From Paenibacillus polymyxa (GTDB taxonomy: Bacteria; Bacillota; Bacilli; Paenibacillales; Paenibacillaceae), in the NCBI RefSeq assembly GCF_015710975.1, contig NZ_CP049783.1:2823501-2887500 (forward strand): DNA of 64,000 nucleotides, read 5' to 3'. Of the stretch, positions 52,433-61,754 are shown one piece after another. Both the position numbers and the translations under genes were made by a program. The notes under the pieces were generated by a model. The model made no database searches. It was not told where the DNA came from and saw nothing but the letters and a program-made list of their open reading frames with translations. Each line of letters starts with the position of its first letter. Positions within the stretch are counted from its first letter, which is position 1.

Positions 52433-53061
52433 ATGACCTTATCCATTCGCAGCTTTAATCTGGGTCCACTTCAAACGAATGCTTATTTGCTTCAAGGGGA
52501 TGATCCACAGCGCGCCGTTATTATTGATCCAGGAATGAATCCGGGACCTTTGCTGAGAGCGATTGAATCCCTGACCATTGAAGCTATCCTGCTGACCCAT
52601 GCCCATTTTGACCATATTGGAGGAGTGGAGGAGATTCGCAATGCGAAAGGATGCCCGGTGTATCTGCACGCCTTGGAGCAAGACTGGCTCACATCTCCTA
52701 AGCTGAATGGCTCCCTGATGTGGCCAGAGGCTTCTCCACCGATCTCGACAGGACCTGCCGAATATGATTTGGCGGAAGGTCAGCAATTAAATCTAATCGG
52801 GCACACGTTCAAGGTGTTCCATACACCGGGGCATTCACCCGGAAGTGTTAGCTTCTTGTGTGGCAAAGATCTTTTCTCCGGGGATGTGCTATTCCGTCAG
52901 GGTGTCGGACGTACCGACCTGCCGGGGGGCGGGAACGGGATTTGTACGATTCCATTCAGAATAAATTGTTTCCGCTTGGAGATGACGTTACGGTCTATTG
53001 TGGTCACGGACCCAAAACATCCATTGGTTATGAGAAAGCCAACAATCCGTATATCCGGTAA
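52433..53061 (+). pseudogene. yqgX: YqgX-like metallo-beta-lactamase fold hydrolase with apparent frameshift
   Basis: The first 165 residues are a normal glyoxalase II-like hydrolase: YLLQGDD, LLTHAHFDHIGG, HTPGHSPGSVSF, LFSGDVLFRQGVGRTDLPGG. After the G-rich tract near 52923-52933 the original frame turns into an unrelated tail ending at 53077. The expected C-terminus (ERDLYDSIQNKLFPLGDD, then VYCGHGPKTSIGYEKANNP) continues in another frame to 53061. One missing base in the run of G and C explains this. It may be a true mutation or a sequencing error. It lies four bases after the thioredoxin-like gene. Confidence 0.78.
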
Positions 53062-53079
53062 ATTTGATAAACGTTAATT

Positions 53080-53121
53080 AATTGAGGCAAAATCAAAGAA
53101 GTGACAGGTTTTGCCTCAATT
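53080..53121. terminator. Hairpin after the yqgX-like gene
   Basis: AATTGAGGCAAAA and TTTTGCCTCAATT, perfect 13-bp arms with a 16-nt loop. The T-tract lies inside the stem. Confidence 0.7.
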
Positions 53122-53305
53122 CGACAACAAAATATAAATTATGTATAGACAAAGGTTTTTATTTTTGTTAACATAAATTTATTGAAGTTACATACTAAAC
53201 TCGCGAAGCACGCAAGCTGTGGATGAATCCCGGTTTGCGTTCTTTTTTTTGCCCATTAAGAGGATAAAGAGGCATGAAGCCGTCAGATCACAAGGGGGAG
53301 CAAGA

Positions 53306-53515
53306 ATGAAAAGAAAACATATATATGAGGTACACCGTGAGAAAGAAGGTAGTTTCCGTCTTCCCAAAATAGTAGATATTGAAGATGTTGTGGTAGGTTC
53401 CGAACCGAAGATCATAACTTGGAAAAAGGTGAAACGGCAGGGCGGAACCCTTACGCAAAACTGGCATATACGGCTTAATGAGCATAGATTTGGACGTGGA
53501 GACGGTCGATTATGA
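53306..53515 (+). CDS. Small basic hypothetical protein
   Basis: A 69-residue soluble basic protein (starts MKRKHIYEVHREKEGSFRLP, ends RFGRGDGRL) with no recognised domain. GGGGGAG lies eight bases before the ATG. The longer frame upstream is not supported. Confidence 0.55.
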   Translation: MKRKHIYEVHREKEGSFRLPKIVDIEDVVVGSEPKIITWKKVKRQGGTLTQNWHIRLNEHRFGRGDGRL

Positions 53516-53595
53516 AGATACATAGATGATATAGACAAGCTACCTTTTTTTTAGTAGACTTAGCAGATAAGTTCAGACAAACGGGGGGGCTAACG

Positions 53596-53982
53596 ATGCA
53601 TCATTTAGGAGCTAGAATTATGATCGTCGCGGATGCTTTTGAGCAGAATCTTCCTGTGGGCGAACATGGTTATATCATTGCTTACGACCGTAATGCGGAC
53701 AATGCTTTTGACTATGTCATTCGCGTACCGAAGGTGAATCGCAATTTTTTCGTACCATCCGGGGACATTGAGCTGGAAGAAAGTATTCTCAAGCTGGAAG
53801 CCGAGCGGATTGAGCGTGAAGCGCTGATAGATTACGCCCTTGCTACTCATAATGAGAAGCTGTTCAGACATGTGATGAACGGTGGTCATGATTCAGTAGA
53901 GACTGAGGAAGAAGAAACCGCGGCAGAATTGTTGTCACAGGCTGATTTTATTAAACAAGTTAATTTGCGTGCTTGGATATAG
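53596..53982 (+). CDS. Hypothetical protein with acidic C-terminus
   Basis: A 128-residue soluble protein. The N-terminal 55 residues look like a small beta barrel (GEHGYIIAYDRNADNAFDYV, then RVPKVNRNFFVPSGDIE); the remainder is helical and acidic (VETEEEETAAELL). No family is recognised. A long G-run (GGGGGGG) serves as ribosome site. A hairpin with a T-run follows. Confidence 0.6.
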   Translation: MHHLGARIMIVADAFEQNLPVGEHGYIIAYDRNADNAFDYVIRVPKVNRNFFVPSGDIELEESILKLEAERIEREALIDYALATHNEKLFRHVMNGGHDSVETEEEETAAELLSQADFIKQVNLRAWI

Positions 53983-54008
53983 GAATCGGCTGTTGCCGAC
54001 TCTTTTTA
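53983..54008 (+). terminator. Terminator
   Basis: GAATCGGC-TGTT-GCCGACTC, a short stem with one mismatch, then TTTTT. Confidence 0.65.
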
Positions 54009-54055
54009 ACAATATATAATGGGCACGATTTCAGCTGCTATAGTTTTCTTGAAAG

Positions 54056-54078
54056 AGCACCGAGAGGTGCTTTTTTTA
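54056..54078 (+). terminator. Isolated terminator hairpin
   Basis: AGCACC-GAGA-GGTGCT followed by T6. No gene lies directly before it, but a promoter-like TTGCCG-N16-TATAAT is at 53993-54020. Confidence 0.68.
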
Positions 54079-54138
54079 TATTCTTTTAGTAACATTTACC
54101 TCATTGATGTACAGTCTGCTTCTGTACCGCGTCAAAGA

Positions 54139-54167
54139 TTGAATTGTATAAGGTTCTATCCTATAAT
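54139..54167 (+). promoter_or_regulatory. Promoter of gatCAB
   Basis: TTGAAT, 17 nt and a consensus TATAAT, about 110 bp before gatC. The leader contains the perfect 16-bp palindrome GGATTTTGCAAAATCC at 54211-54226. Confidence 0.7.
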
Positions 54168-54275
54168 TAAAAACGTTATTTCAAAGTTCGGTGTAACATT
54201 TTTGATACCAGGATTTTGCAAAATCCGATTCCAGTCGCTTATTGGATTTTTATATATACATGAGGAGGGTTTTGA

Positions 54276-54563
54276 ATGAACATTTCCAAGGAAGATGTCC
54301 GTCACGTAGCCAGGCTGTCCCGATTGAATTTGACCGAGACTGAGGAAGAAACTATGACAGGGCAATTAAACGCCATTCTCCATTATGCGGAGAAGCTGAA
54401 TGAGCTGGATACGGAGCAGGTAAAACCGACCACTCATGTGCTGCACGTCAGCAATGTCATGCGAGACGACGAAGTTCGCGAAAGTTTGACGCATGAGCAA
54501 GTGATGCGTAATGCACCTGAAGAAGAAGATGGACAGTTTAAAGTTCCTGCTGTTCTGGAATAG
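54276..54563 (+). CDS. gatC: Glutamyl-tRNA(Gln) amidotransferase subunit C
   Basis: A 95-residue GatC protein (MNISKEDVRHVARLSRLNLT, LNELDTEQVKPTTHV, LRDDE-like VMRDDEVRESL, FKVPAVLE). It wraps around GatA and GatB and stabilises the amidotransferase that makes Gln-tRNA(Gln) from Glu-tRNA(Gln). First gene of gatCAB. AGGAGGG precedes the ATG. Confidence 0.95.
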   Translation: MNISKEDVRHVARLSRLNLTETEEETMTGQLNAILHYAEKLNELDTEQVKPTTHVLHVSNVMRDDEVRESLTHEQVMRNAPEEEDGQFKVPAVLE

Positions 54564-54590
54564 ATTTCACATTTGAAAGGAGGATGCAAA

Positions 54591-56048
54591 TTGAGCTTGT
54601 TTAATAACACATTGCCGGAAATACATAACAAGCTGCATCAAAAGGAAATTTCCGTGAGTGATCTGGTGGGGCACGCTCTGGAGACAATTGATGCGCGGGA
54701 AGAGAAGATCAGGGCCTATATTACTGTCGACGAGGAACGGGCTCGGGCATCCGCACGTCAGCTGGATGATCAGCTGGTTTCGGGAGAGGAACGAGGGTTG
54801 TTGTTTGGTCTGCCGGTCGGTATTAAGGATAATATCGTGACGGAAGGGCTGCGCACAACATGTGGCAGTCAGTTTTTGAAAAATTTTGATCCTGTTTACG
54901 ATGCCACAGTTGTCGGTAAGTTACGCGCAGCGCAAACGGTGACACTTGGTAAAATGAACATGGACGAATTCGCCATGGGTGGTTCTAACGAGAACTCCAG
55001 CTTTTTCCCTGCACGTAATCCTTGGGATTTACAACGTGTTCCCGGCGGTTCCAGTGGCGGCTCGGCTGCAGCTGTTGCGGCAGGTGAAGCTTATTTCACG
55101 CTCGGTTCCGATACAGGTGGCTCCATTCGCCAGCCCGCTTCTTATTGCGGCGTAGTTGGCTTAAAACCAACCTATGGTCTGGTATCCCGTTTTGGACTGG
55201 TGGCTTTTGCTTCATCTTTAGACCAAATCGGACCAATTACAAAAAATGTTCAGGATTCAGCCTATGTCCTGCAAGCCACTGCAGGTTATGACCAGAAGGA
55301 CTCCACTTCTGCGAAGGTAGACATTCCTGATTATTTGAACGCTTTAACCGGAGATGTGAAGGGACTTCGTATCGCTGTGCCTAAAGAGTATCTTGGTGAA
55401 GGCGTAGATCCACAGGTCAAGGAAAAGGTGCTTGATGCACTGAAAACACTGGAAGGATTGGGCGCTGTATGGGAAGAGGTATCTCTTCCGCACACGGAAT
55501 ATGCAGTTGCAACGTACTACCTACTGGCTTCATCTGAAGCATCGTCCAATCTGGCCCGCTTTGACGGCGTGCGCTATGGTGTACGCGCAGACAATCCGGA
55601 TAACCTGCTCGATCTGTACCATCAGTCCCGTACGCAAGGGTTTGGTCCTGAGGTGAAGCGTCGGATTATGCTCGGTACCTATGCACTCAGCTCCGGGTAC
55701 TACGATGCTTATTATTTGAAAGCTCAAAAAGTGCGCACACTGATCAAACAGGATTTTGATCGTGTATTTGAACAATATGATGTGATTATCGGGCCTACTG
55801 CACCGACTACCGCGTTCAAAATCGGTTCCCAAGTAGACGACCCATTGACAATGTATTTGAACGATATTTTGACGATTCCAGTGAGTTTGGCTGGCGTGCC
55901 GGCGATCAGTATTCCTTGTGGTCTTGCAGATGGAATGCCAGTCGGACTACAAATTATCGGGAAAGCCTTTGACGAGTCTTCTGTACTGCGCGTAGCGCAT
56001 GCATTCGAACAAAATACTGAATTTCACAAGCAGCGTCCGCAGCTGTAA
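54591..56048 (+). CDS. gatA: Glutamyl-tRNA(Gln) amidotransferase subunit A
   Basis: A 485-residue amidase-signature enzyme that frees ammonia from glutamine. The Ser-cisSer-Lys triad is visible: Lys79 (VGIKDN), Ser154 (PGGSSGGS) and Ser178 (DTGGSIRQP), the same numbering as in S. aureus GatA. The start is the TTG at 54591, eight bases after AGGAGG; the nominal earlier TTG overlaps that site. Ammonia passes to GatB. Confidence 0.95.
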   Translation: MSLFNNTLPEIHNKLHQKEISVSDLVGHALETIDAREEKIRAYITVDEERARASARQLDDQLVSGEERGLLFGLPVGIKDNIVTEGLRTTCGSQFLKNFDPVYDATVVGKLRAAQTVTLGKMNMDEFAMGGSNENSSFFPARNPWDLQRVPGGSSGGSAAAVAAGEAYFTLGSDTGGSIRQPASYCGVVGLKPTYGLVSRFGLVAFASSLDQIGPITKNVQDSAYVLQATAGYDQKDSTSAKVDIPDYLNALTGDVKGLRIAVPKEYLGEGVDPQVKEKVLDALKTLEGLGAVWEEVSLPHTEYAVATYYLLASSEASSNLARFDGVRYGVRADNPDNLLDLYHQSRTQGFGPEVKRRIMLGTYALSSGYYDAYYLKAQKVRTLIKQDFDRVFEQYDVIIGPTAPTTAFKIGSQVDDPLTMYLNDILTIPVSLAGVPAISIPCGLADGMPVGLQIIGKAFDESSVLRVAHAFEQNTEFHKQRPQL

Positions 56049-56074
56049 TTTGCCAAAAAGGAGGGAACCTATTC

Positions 56075-57520
56075 ATGTCTACAACTACATCTAAGTATGA
56101 GACGGTCATTGGACTTGAAGTCCATGTGGAATTGCATACGAAGTCCAAAATATTTTGTGGATGCTCGACATCCTTCGGAGCGCCGCCAAACTCTCATACA
56201 TGTCCGGTCTGTCTAGGACATCCGGGGGTATTGCCGGTATTGAACCGTCAAGCCGTTGATTATGCGATGAAAGCGGCAATGGCGCTCAATTGCACCATCG
56301 CTGATGTCAGCAAATTTGACCGCAAAAACTATTTCTACCCCGATTCACCGAAGGCTTACCAAATTTCGCAATATGACCAACCGATCGGTGAGCATGGCTG
56401 GATTGATATTGAAGTGAACGGTGAAACCAAGCGTATCGGCATTACCCGGTTGCATCTGGAAGAGGACGCGGGGAAATTAACCCACGTTGATGGTGGCTAT
56501 GCCTCTTTGGTTGATTTTAACCGGGTCGGCACACCGTTGGTTGAAATCGTTTCGGAGCCGGATATATCTTCGCCGGAAGAAGCCAAGGCTTATCTGGAAA
56601 AAATACGTGCCATTATGCAGTATTGTGACGTATCCGATGTGAAGATGGAGGAAGGCTCGCTTCGTTGCGATGCGAATATCAGTCTTCGTCCGCATGGACA
56701 AAAAGAGCTGGGAACCAAAGCGGAACTGAAAAACATGAACTCCTTCCGTGGCGTACAGCGCGGACTGGAATATGAGCAGTTCCGGCAAGAACAGACGCTG
56801 GACGAAGGTGGAACGATCGTACAGGAAACACGTCGCTGGGATGAGGCACAGGGTAAAACACTGTCCATGCGTGGTAAGGAACAGGCGCACGACTATCGTT
56901 ATTTCCCGGACCCGGATCTCGTTACACTGCATATTGATGAGGAGTGGAAAGAGCGTATCCGTGCTTCGATTCCTGAATTACCCGACCAGCGTAAAGCACG
57001 TTACACTTCGGAATATGGATTACCTGAGTATGATGCACAGGTAATTACGTCCTCCAAGCCATTGGCTGATTTGTTCGAGGATAGTCTTCAGTACACCAAG
57101 GATGCCAAAGCCGTATCCAACTGGATTATGGGGGATTTACTCGGCTATTTGAACAGTGCCAATGTAGAATTGTCGCAGGTTAAATTGACAGGTCGGGGCT
57201 TGGGTGAAATGATCGGACTACTGGAGAAGGGTACGATCAATAGTAAAATTGCCAAAACGGTCTTCAAGGAAATGCTGGAAAGTGATAAACTGCCACAGCA
57301 AATTGTTGAAGAAAAAGGGCTTGTGCAAATCAGTGATGAAGGTGCAATTCTGACAATTGTCGAACAAGTTGTAGCAGCCAACCCGCAATCGGTCGAGGAT
57401 TACAAAGCTGGCAAGCAAAAGGCCATCGGCTTCTTGGTCGGTCAAGTGATGAAGGAGAGCAAGGGCAAAGCTAACCCTGGCCTCGCTAATAAGTTGCTGA
57501 CAGAAGTGTTGAACCGTTAA
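56075..57520 (+). CDS. gatB: Aspartyl/glutamyl-tRNA amidotransferase subunit B
   Basis: A 481-residue GatB with the kinase-like cradle domain ([24 protein letters not shown] and [12 protein letters not shown] zinc cysteines, [15 protein letters not shown]) and the C-terminal YqeY-like helical tail. It phosphorylates and amidates Glu on tRNA(Gln). AAGGAGGG precedes the ATG. Confidence 0.95.
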   Translation: MSTTTSKYETVIGLEVHVELHTKSKIFCGCSTSFGAPPNSHTCPVCLGHPGVLPVLNRQAVDYAMKAAMALNCTIADVSKFDRKNYFYPDSPKAYQISQYDQPIGEHGWIDIEVNGETKRIGITRLHLEEDAGKLTHVDGGYASLVDFNRVGTPLVEIVSEPDISSPEEAKAYLEKIRAIMQYCDVSDVKMEEGSLRCDANISLRPHGQKELGTKAELKNMNSFRGVQRGLEYEQFRQEQTLDEGGTIVQETRRWDEAQGKTLSMRGKEQAHDYRYFPDPDLVTLHIDEEWKERIRASIPELPDQRKARYTSEYGLPEYDAQVITSSKPLADLFEDSLQYTKDAKAVSNWIMGDLLGYLNSANVELSQVKLTGRGLGEMIGLLEKGTINSKIAKTVFKEMLESDKLPQQIVEEKGLVQISDEGAILTIVEQVVAANPQSVEDYKAGKQKAIGFLVGQVMKESKGKANPGLANKLLTEVLNR

Positions 57521-57535
57521 TGGCATAGTTATGAC

Positions 57536-57567
57536 AGGGGCTTGTCTTTTAGGGACAGGCCCCTTTT
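57536..57567. terminator. Terminator of gatCAB
   Basis: AGGGGCTTGTC and GACAGGCCCCT form an 11-bp stem with one G-U-type pair, followed by TTTT. Confidence 0.82.
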
Positions 57568-57654
57568 GCATAGGTGCAAAGACACGAATGGGGCATCAAA
57601 CACGTATTAGAAGCGTGATGACATATGATGAGTTTCCTTAGGAGGGCAAACAGC

Positions 57655-58116
57655 ATGGTTACCCTATGTTCATTGGAAGATGATAATATTGTCAGTCAGA
57701 TATGGCGTCTTCAGCATGTCGCTTATAGACTGGAAGCTGAACTGATTGGATTTGATGAGATTCCTCCACTGATGGATACATTGGAGACGCTGAGAAGCTG
57801 CGGGGAGTCTTTTTATGGGTGGCTGGAGGATGATGAACTGCTAGGAGCACTAGCTGTGCAGTCTGAGTCATCTGGTTCGCTTACCCTTACACGTATGATG
57901 GTTCATCCAGATCATTTTCGCAAAGGGATTGCGGACTCCTTAATGAAGCATGTTTTGAATGAATATCGGAATGTTCCCCTGTTTATCGTCACCACTGGAA
58001 CTTTAAACACTCCTGCGGTGACGCTTTATCAAAAACATGGTTTTCGTCCTGTTTCCGCAGCAGAAGTGGCCCCAGGCGTGGAATTAACCACCTACCATTT
58101 GCATAACGTGGAATAA
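57655..58116 (+). CDS. GNAT-family N-acetyltransferase
   Basis: A 153-residue GNAT fold protein. The acetyl-CoA binding region reads MMVHPDHFRKGIADSLMKH, close to the RxxGxG/A pattern, followed by NTPAVTLYQKHGFRPV. Substrate unknown. The ATG at 57655 follows GGAGGG; an ATG 30 bases earlier lacks a ribosome site. Confidence 0.83.
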   Translation: MVTLCSLEDDNIVSQIWRLQHVAYRLEAELIGFDEIPPLMDTLETLRSCGESFYGWLEDDELLGALAVQSESSGSLTLTRMMVHPDHFRKGIADSLMKHVLNEYRNVPLFIVTTGTLNTPAVTLYQKHGFRPVSAAEVAPGVELTTYHLHNVE

Positions 58117-58175
58117 TACTCACAAACCGCGTGCCCGGACAGGGAAGCACGACATAACCGGGAGGAGAGACTCGA

Positions 58176-58889
58176 ATGAATAATCCGTGGATTATAGATG
58201 ATTCACATATCATTTTACGGCTATTACTGTCCATGCTTCTCGGTGGATTCATTGGCTTTGAGCGAGAACGTTCCAATCATGCTGCTGGTTTACGGACTCA
58301 CATTATGGTCAGTCTTGGATCGGCGCTGATTATGCTACTCTCCATTTACGGCTTTGCTGATTTTATTAAAGAAGCTAATGTGCGTATAGATCCAGCTCGT
58401 TTGGCTACGGCGGTGATTACTGGCGTAGGCTTTTTGGGCGCAGGTACGATTATGTTCACAGGTAAATCCATTACTGGACTCACAACGGCGGCTTCCATTT
58501 GGGTCGTAGCTGCCATTGGCCTTGGGGTCGGAGCAGGCTTCTATTTACCCTCTATAGCGGCAACTGTGCTCGTATTTTTAAATTTATGGGTGTTCAACAA
58601 ATTAGAACTTCGGTATATGCGTGGACGCAAGCCTCATCTTATTACACTGTACGGATTGTCCTCTCACGGATTGCTCGATCAAATTTCGACTTATTTAGAG
58701 CAGGAAAAAGTGGAAATACGTAAAATCATGATTAAAGAACATGAAAATGTTCCATTTCATGAATTGCACCCGGATCGTCAGAGTATGGAGGTTTCCCTGG
58801 AGGTGCTGGCCCGACATGACTTTAATCCGGTGCGTATTGCAGCTGATTTACGACAATGGGAAGATATAGCTGCCGTCTCCGTTGAGTGA
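58176..58889 (+). CDS. MgtC/SapB family membrane protein
   Basis: A 237-residue protein with five N-terminal helices carrying the MgtC signature (LLGGFIGFERERSNHAAGLRT is the region near residues 21-41; ITGVGFLGAGTI; TGLTTAASIWVVAAIG) and a C-terminal ACT-like domain (about 150-235). MgtC-like proteins modulate ATP synthase or Mg2+ homeostasis and help growth at low Mg2+. GGGAGGAGA precedes the ATG. Confidence 0.86.
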   Translation: MNNPWIIDDSHIILRLLLSMLLGGFIGFERERSNHAAGLRTHIMVSLGSALIMLLSIYGFADFIKEANVRIDPARLATAVITGVGFLGAGTIMFTGKSITGLTTAASIWVVAAIGLGVGAGFYLPSIAATVLVFLNLWVFNKLELRYMRGRKPHLITLYGLSSHGLLDQISTYLEQEKVEIRKIMIKEHENVPFHELHPDRQSMEVSLEVLARHDFNPVRIAADLRQWEDIAAVSVE

Positions 58890-58996
58890 TCATAACCCTT
58901 TTTTTTACAGTTACTATCAAATCTGATTGGGGTACTATGTAACCATCAAAGTATTTTACAGCGGAGCTACGTATGGAATTCAAAGGGGAGGATGGC

Positions 58997-59617
58997 ATGA
59001 ACTCGGAACAACCGTTACCGTCGGGAGAGTCCGGACAGGCTGAACAGCCACATGGACAGAAACAGCGGTGGCGTCTGCAATACGCTAAATTTCGCAAAGT
59101 AATTGCCATTATCATGGCAGCACTGATGCCTGGAATGGGACATCTTTTTTTAGGACTATTTATTAGGGGGCTTACATTTATTGTATTGCTCCTGCTAGAT
59201 ATTTTTGCGATGCTGTATGTTTCCTCCGATGGATTGAGGATTAACATCCCATTACTAATTTTGCTGGGCTTGTTCATACCCGTTTTATATTTTTATAATG
59301 TATATGATGTCTTACAGTCAGCGGATTACATGGTTCGTTATCGGCGCAAGCCAGATCAATATGCACGAATGGATGCTAGAGGTCAGCAAAGTAGTCCATT
59401 TTATGCGTGGGAAAGAGGCTTTGCTTTTGCTGTGCTATTGGTGGCAGGCGGTGGACTTATGATTCTGTTCCGCATGAAACCTCGCTGGTTAAGCATTTTC
59501 TTCGAAGATTATGGGTTCCTGACGCTGGCCATTATATTAATGATGATCGGTTTATTCCTTTTTCTAAGGGAAGCCTTTCTATCCTTTAAACGTAAAAAGT
59601 TGAAAGAAAGAGGGTGA
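58997..59617 (+). CDS. Multi-helix membrane protein
   Basis: A 206-residue protein with a hydrophilic N-terminus and about six hydrophobic helices. The motif MPGMGHLFLGLFIRG resembles the PGxGHxYxG pattern of TM2-like and LiaF-associated membrane proteins. It lies seven bases before the DUF4097 gene, and the two probably act together. The ATG at 58997 follows GGGGAGG. Confidence 0.7.
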   Translation: MNSEQPLPSGESGQAEQPHGQKQRWRLQYAKFRKVIAIIMAALMPGMGHLFLGLFIRGLTFIVLLLLDIFAMLYVSSDGLRINIPLLILLGLFIPVLYFYNVYDVLQSADYMVRYRRKPDQYARMDARGQQSSPFYAWERGFAFAVLLVAGGGLMILFRMKPRWLSIFFEDYGFLTLAIILMMIGLFLFLREAFLSFKRKKLKERG

Positions 59618-59624
59618 AGCAGGC

Positions 59625-61028
59625 GTGCACCGCAAAATAAGAGTCGGCCGCTACACCTCTTCGCTTCTGTTGATGGCTGTAGGCATTTTGCTGATTGTAG
59701 ATGTGCTTCAGAACACGGAATATATGCTCCAGCTCCTTGTGTGGTGGCCTGTAATCTTTGTGCTTTGGGGTCTGGAGTATCTGATTTTTTTTGGCGTGTA
59801 TTATCGCAAAGAGGGCAAGCCTGACAACGGACGACGTTTCAGACCTGACTTAAAGGGGATTCTGTCCGCTTTGGTAGTGGCTGCTTCGGTTTTTATCGTG
59901 ACCCAGCAAAACCATTATATGTACCTGTGGAACCGGGTTAGTCTCAATCTGACATCGGCTTCTATGGATTTTAGCCAGGCTAAAGAGAATCGGTATGATA
60001 TGGGTGGTATGCTGATACCTGTAACTATGCAGACGTCCGATTTAGTAGTTGATTCAGTGAATGGGGATATAACACTAATCAGAAGGCCGGTGTCCAATAT
60101 AGAGGTACGCGGGACTCTATGGGTGGATCAAGCGCCTGCTGCCGAAGCGGACAAGATTGCTCAAGCTTCTTCACTGACTTCTACCGATGGCAAGACCATC
60201 CAGATTCGTCCGGAGGTACAGTCATACGGAGCATCAAGTAAACGTCAGCCTCGAATGAACATGTTGATCACCGTGCCAGAGGATCGGCGCTTCAATATGC
60301 AGATTAGAACCTCCAACGGGAATATTACCTTAAATGGGGTTGACGCTATCGATAGCATCCGGCTTGAGAGCGGTAATGGGAATCTCACAGTTAATGACGC
60401 TATCGGCAATGTCAAAGGAGGCACCCTGAACGGTCAGATTAGATTGCATCGGATTTCTGGAGATGTGGATGTACGCACGAACCGTGGCGATATGCAGGCA
60501 GGGGATATTGAAGGGACCTTGTCACTCCACACTATGATAGGTGACATTCAGGTCGCTCGTTCGGAAGGGGATATTACCGTTGATACTCAAAATGGTGACA
60601 TGAATGTGCTGAATTCTACAGCCAAGCTGAATGCAAATTCGCTTAATGGCGCTATCAAAGTGCATAGCGAGAGGGTGGGCGGAGATTGGAAAATATACAG
60701 TGCTGTCGGTGATATCGTATTGGATCTTCCATCAAATGGAGATTTTCAGTTAGAGGGTTCAAGCAGTTATGGTAATCTTCAGTCTGATTTTCCATTTAAG
60801 ATAGACAGTAAAAGCATTTCAGGTCAAAACGGGGATGGCAAATATGTGATTAACGTAGAGGGGAACAGCAATTTAACCATTAAAAAGTTACTGATGCCGT
60901 CGTTACCCGACTTGGATGATTCTGGAGGATCGACTGCGCCCGATGCAACTGGAAGTTCTCCGGGTGAATCTGAAGTTCCTGCGACCGATACTTCTGTACG
61001 GACATCCGGCGACAATACGGCGCGTTGA
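59625..61028 (+). CDS. DUF4097/LiaG-like membrane-anchored protein
   Basis: A 467-residue protein with three N-terminal hydrophobic helices (about 12-110) and an extracytoplasmic beta-helical region of short repeats (SNGNITLNGVD, SGNGNLTVNDAIG, TNRGDMQAGDIEG, TQNGDMNVLNST), typical of DUF4097 (LiaG/LiaI-related) proteins. The tail is Ser/Thr/Asp-rich and disordered. Related proteins belong to envelope stress systems, but no LiaRS genes are seen. GTG start after AGGGTGAAG. Confidence 0.78.
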   Translation: MHRKIRVGRYTSSLLLMAVGILLIVDVLQNTEYMLQLLVWWPVIFVLWGLEYLIFFGVYYRKEGKPDNGRRFRPDLKGILSALVVAASVFIVTQQNHYMYLWNRVSLNLTSASMDFSQAKENRYDMGGMLIPVTMQTSDLVVDSVNGDITLIRRPVSNIEVRGTLWVDQAPAAEADKIAQASSLTSTDGKTIQIRPEVQSYGASSKRQPRMNMLITVPEDRRFNMQIRTSNGNITLNGVDAIDSIRLESGNGNLTVNDAIGNVKGGTLNGQIRLHRISGDVDVRTNRGDMQAGDIEGTLSLHTMIGDIQVARSEGDITVDTQNGDMNVLNSTAKLNANSLNGAIKVHSERVGGDWKIYSAVGDIVLDLPSNGDFQLEGSSSYGNLQSDFPFKIDSKSISGQNGDGKYVINVEGNSNLTIKKLLMPSLPDLDDSGGSTAPDATGSSPGESEVPATDTSVRTSGDNTAR

Positions 61029-61136
61029 CAAGATTCTTGAGTAGACCGTACAATGTGAGTAGCTTTAGAAGTGAATTGTAAATAGATGCGTGGTAATTGA
61101 TAGGATTGCAAGTAAGGGATAAGGCGGTGGACATAT

Positions 61137-61568
61137 ATGGCAGCACGCGTCCAGCATGCTTTGGAACTTCTGAAGAAGACAGGTGTACGCATAACACCCC
61201 AGCGCCATGCCATATTAAACTATTTAATGGAATCTATGGGGCATCCGACTGCAGATGAAATATATCGTGCGCTTGAGTCCAAGTTTCCAAGTATGAGTGT
61301 GGCTACGGTTTATAATAACTTAAAGATGTTTATAGAAGCGGGTATGGTACATGAGTTGACCTATGGAGATAACGCCAGTCGTTATGATGCCAATATTTCG
61401 GAGCACTATCACATCATTTGTGAAAAATGCGGAAAGATTGAAGATTTCAGTTATCCGTATTTGGCAGATGTGGAACGCCATGCCGCGTTGGAAACAGGCT
61501 TCGAGGTGCATGGACATCGTATGGAGTTACACGGAGTATGCAAAGCTTGTAGTAACAAACAATCGTAG
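61137..61568 (+). CDS. perR: Peroxide-responsive Fur-family repressor PerR
   Basis: A 143-residue Fur-family regulator most like B. subtilis PerR (GVRITPQRHAILNYLMES, MSVATVYNNLKMF, ELTYGDNASRYD, HYHIICEKCGKIEDF). The structural zinc site CEKC...CKAC is present, as are the His and Asp residues of the regulatory metal site (HPTADE, ASRYDAN). It senses H2O2 by metal-catalysed His oxidation and represses peroxide and iron storage genes. The gene precedes a ygxA-like gene, as in Bacillus, with a GH18 gene between. Confidence 0.9.
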   Translation: MAARVQHALELLKKTGVRITPQRHAILNYLMESMGHPTADEIYRALESKFPSMSVATVYNNLKMFIEAGMVHELTYGDNASRYDANISEHYHIICEKCGKIEDFSYPYLADVERHAALETGFEVHGHRMELHGVCKACSNKQS

Positions 61569-61622
61569 CGAAACAAGGGATAAAAGTTTTTAGTGCGGTA
61601 TGTATATATTGTAATGGATTGG

Positions 61623-61667
61623 AAACGTGAGGAATTCCCCATAAGTGGGGATTTACCGCGTTTTTTT
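61623..61667 (+). terminator. Terminator after perR
   Basis: An imperfect hairpin with CCCC-ATAAGT-GGGG at the tip and AAACG/CGTTT at the base, followed by T7. Confidence 0.65.
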
Positions 61668-61754
61668 GTTTAAATCACTTTGTTTTTTGTCTCAGGTAAT
61701 CTGTTAAAGTTACAAAATACAGAAATCAAAATTTCTTACAATGGAGGTTCAATA

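Noticed and set aside
61029..61136. PerR box upstream of perR
   Set aside because: TTAGAAGTGAATTGTAA shows some likeness to the PerR consensus, but the 7-1-7 symmetry is poor.
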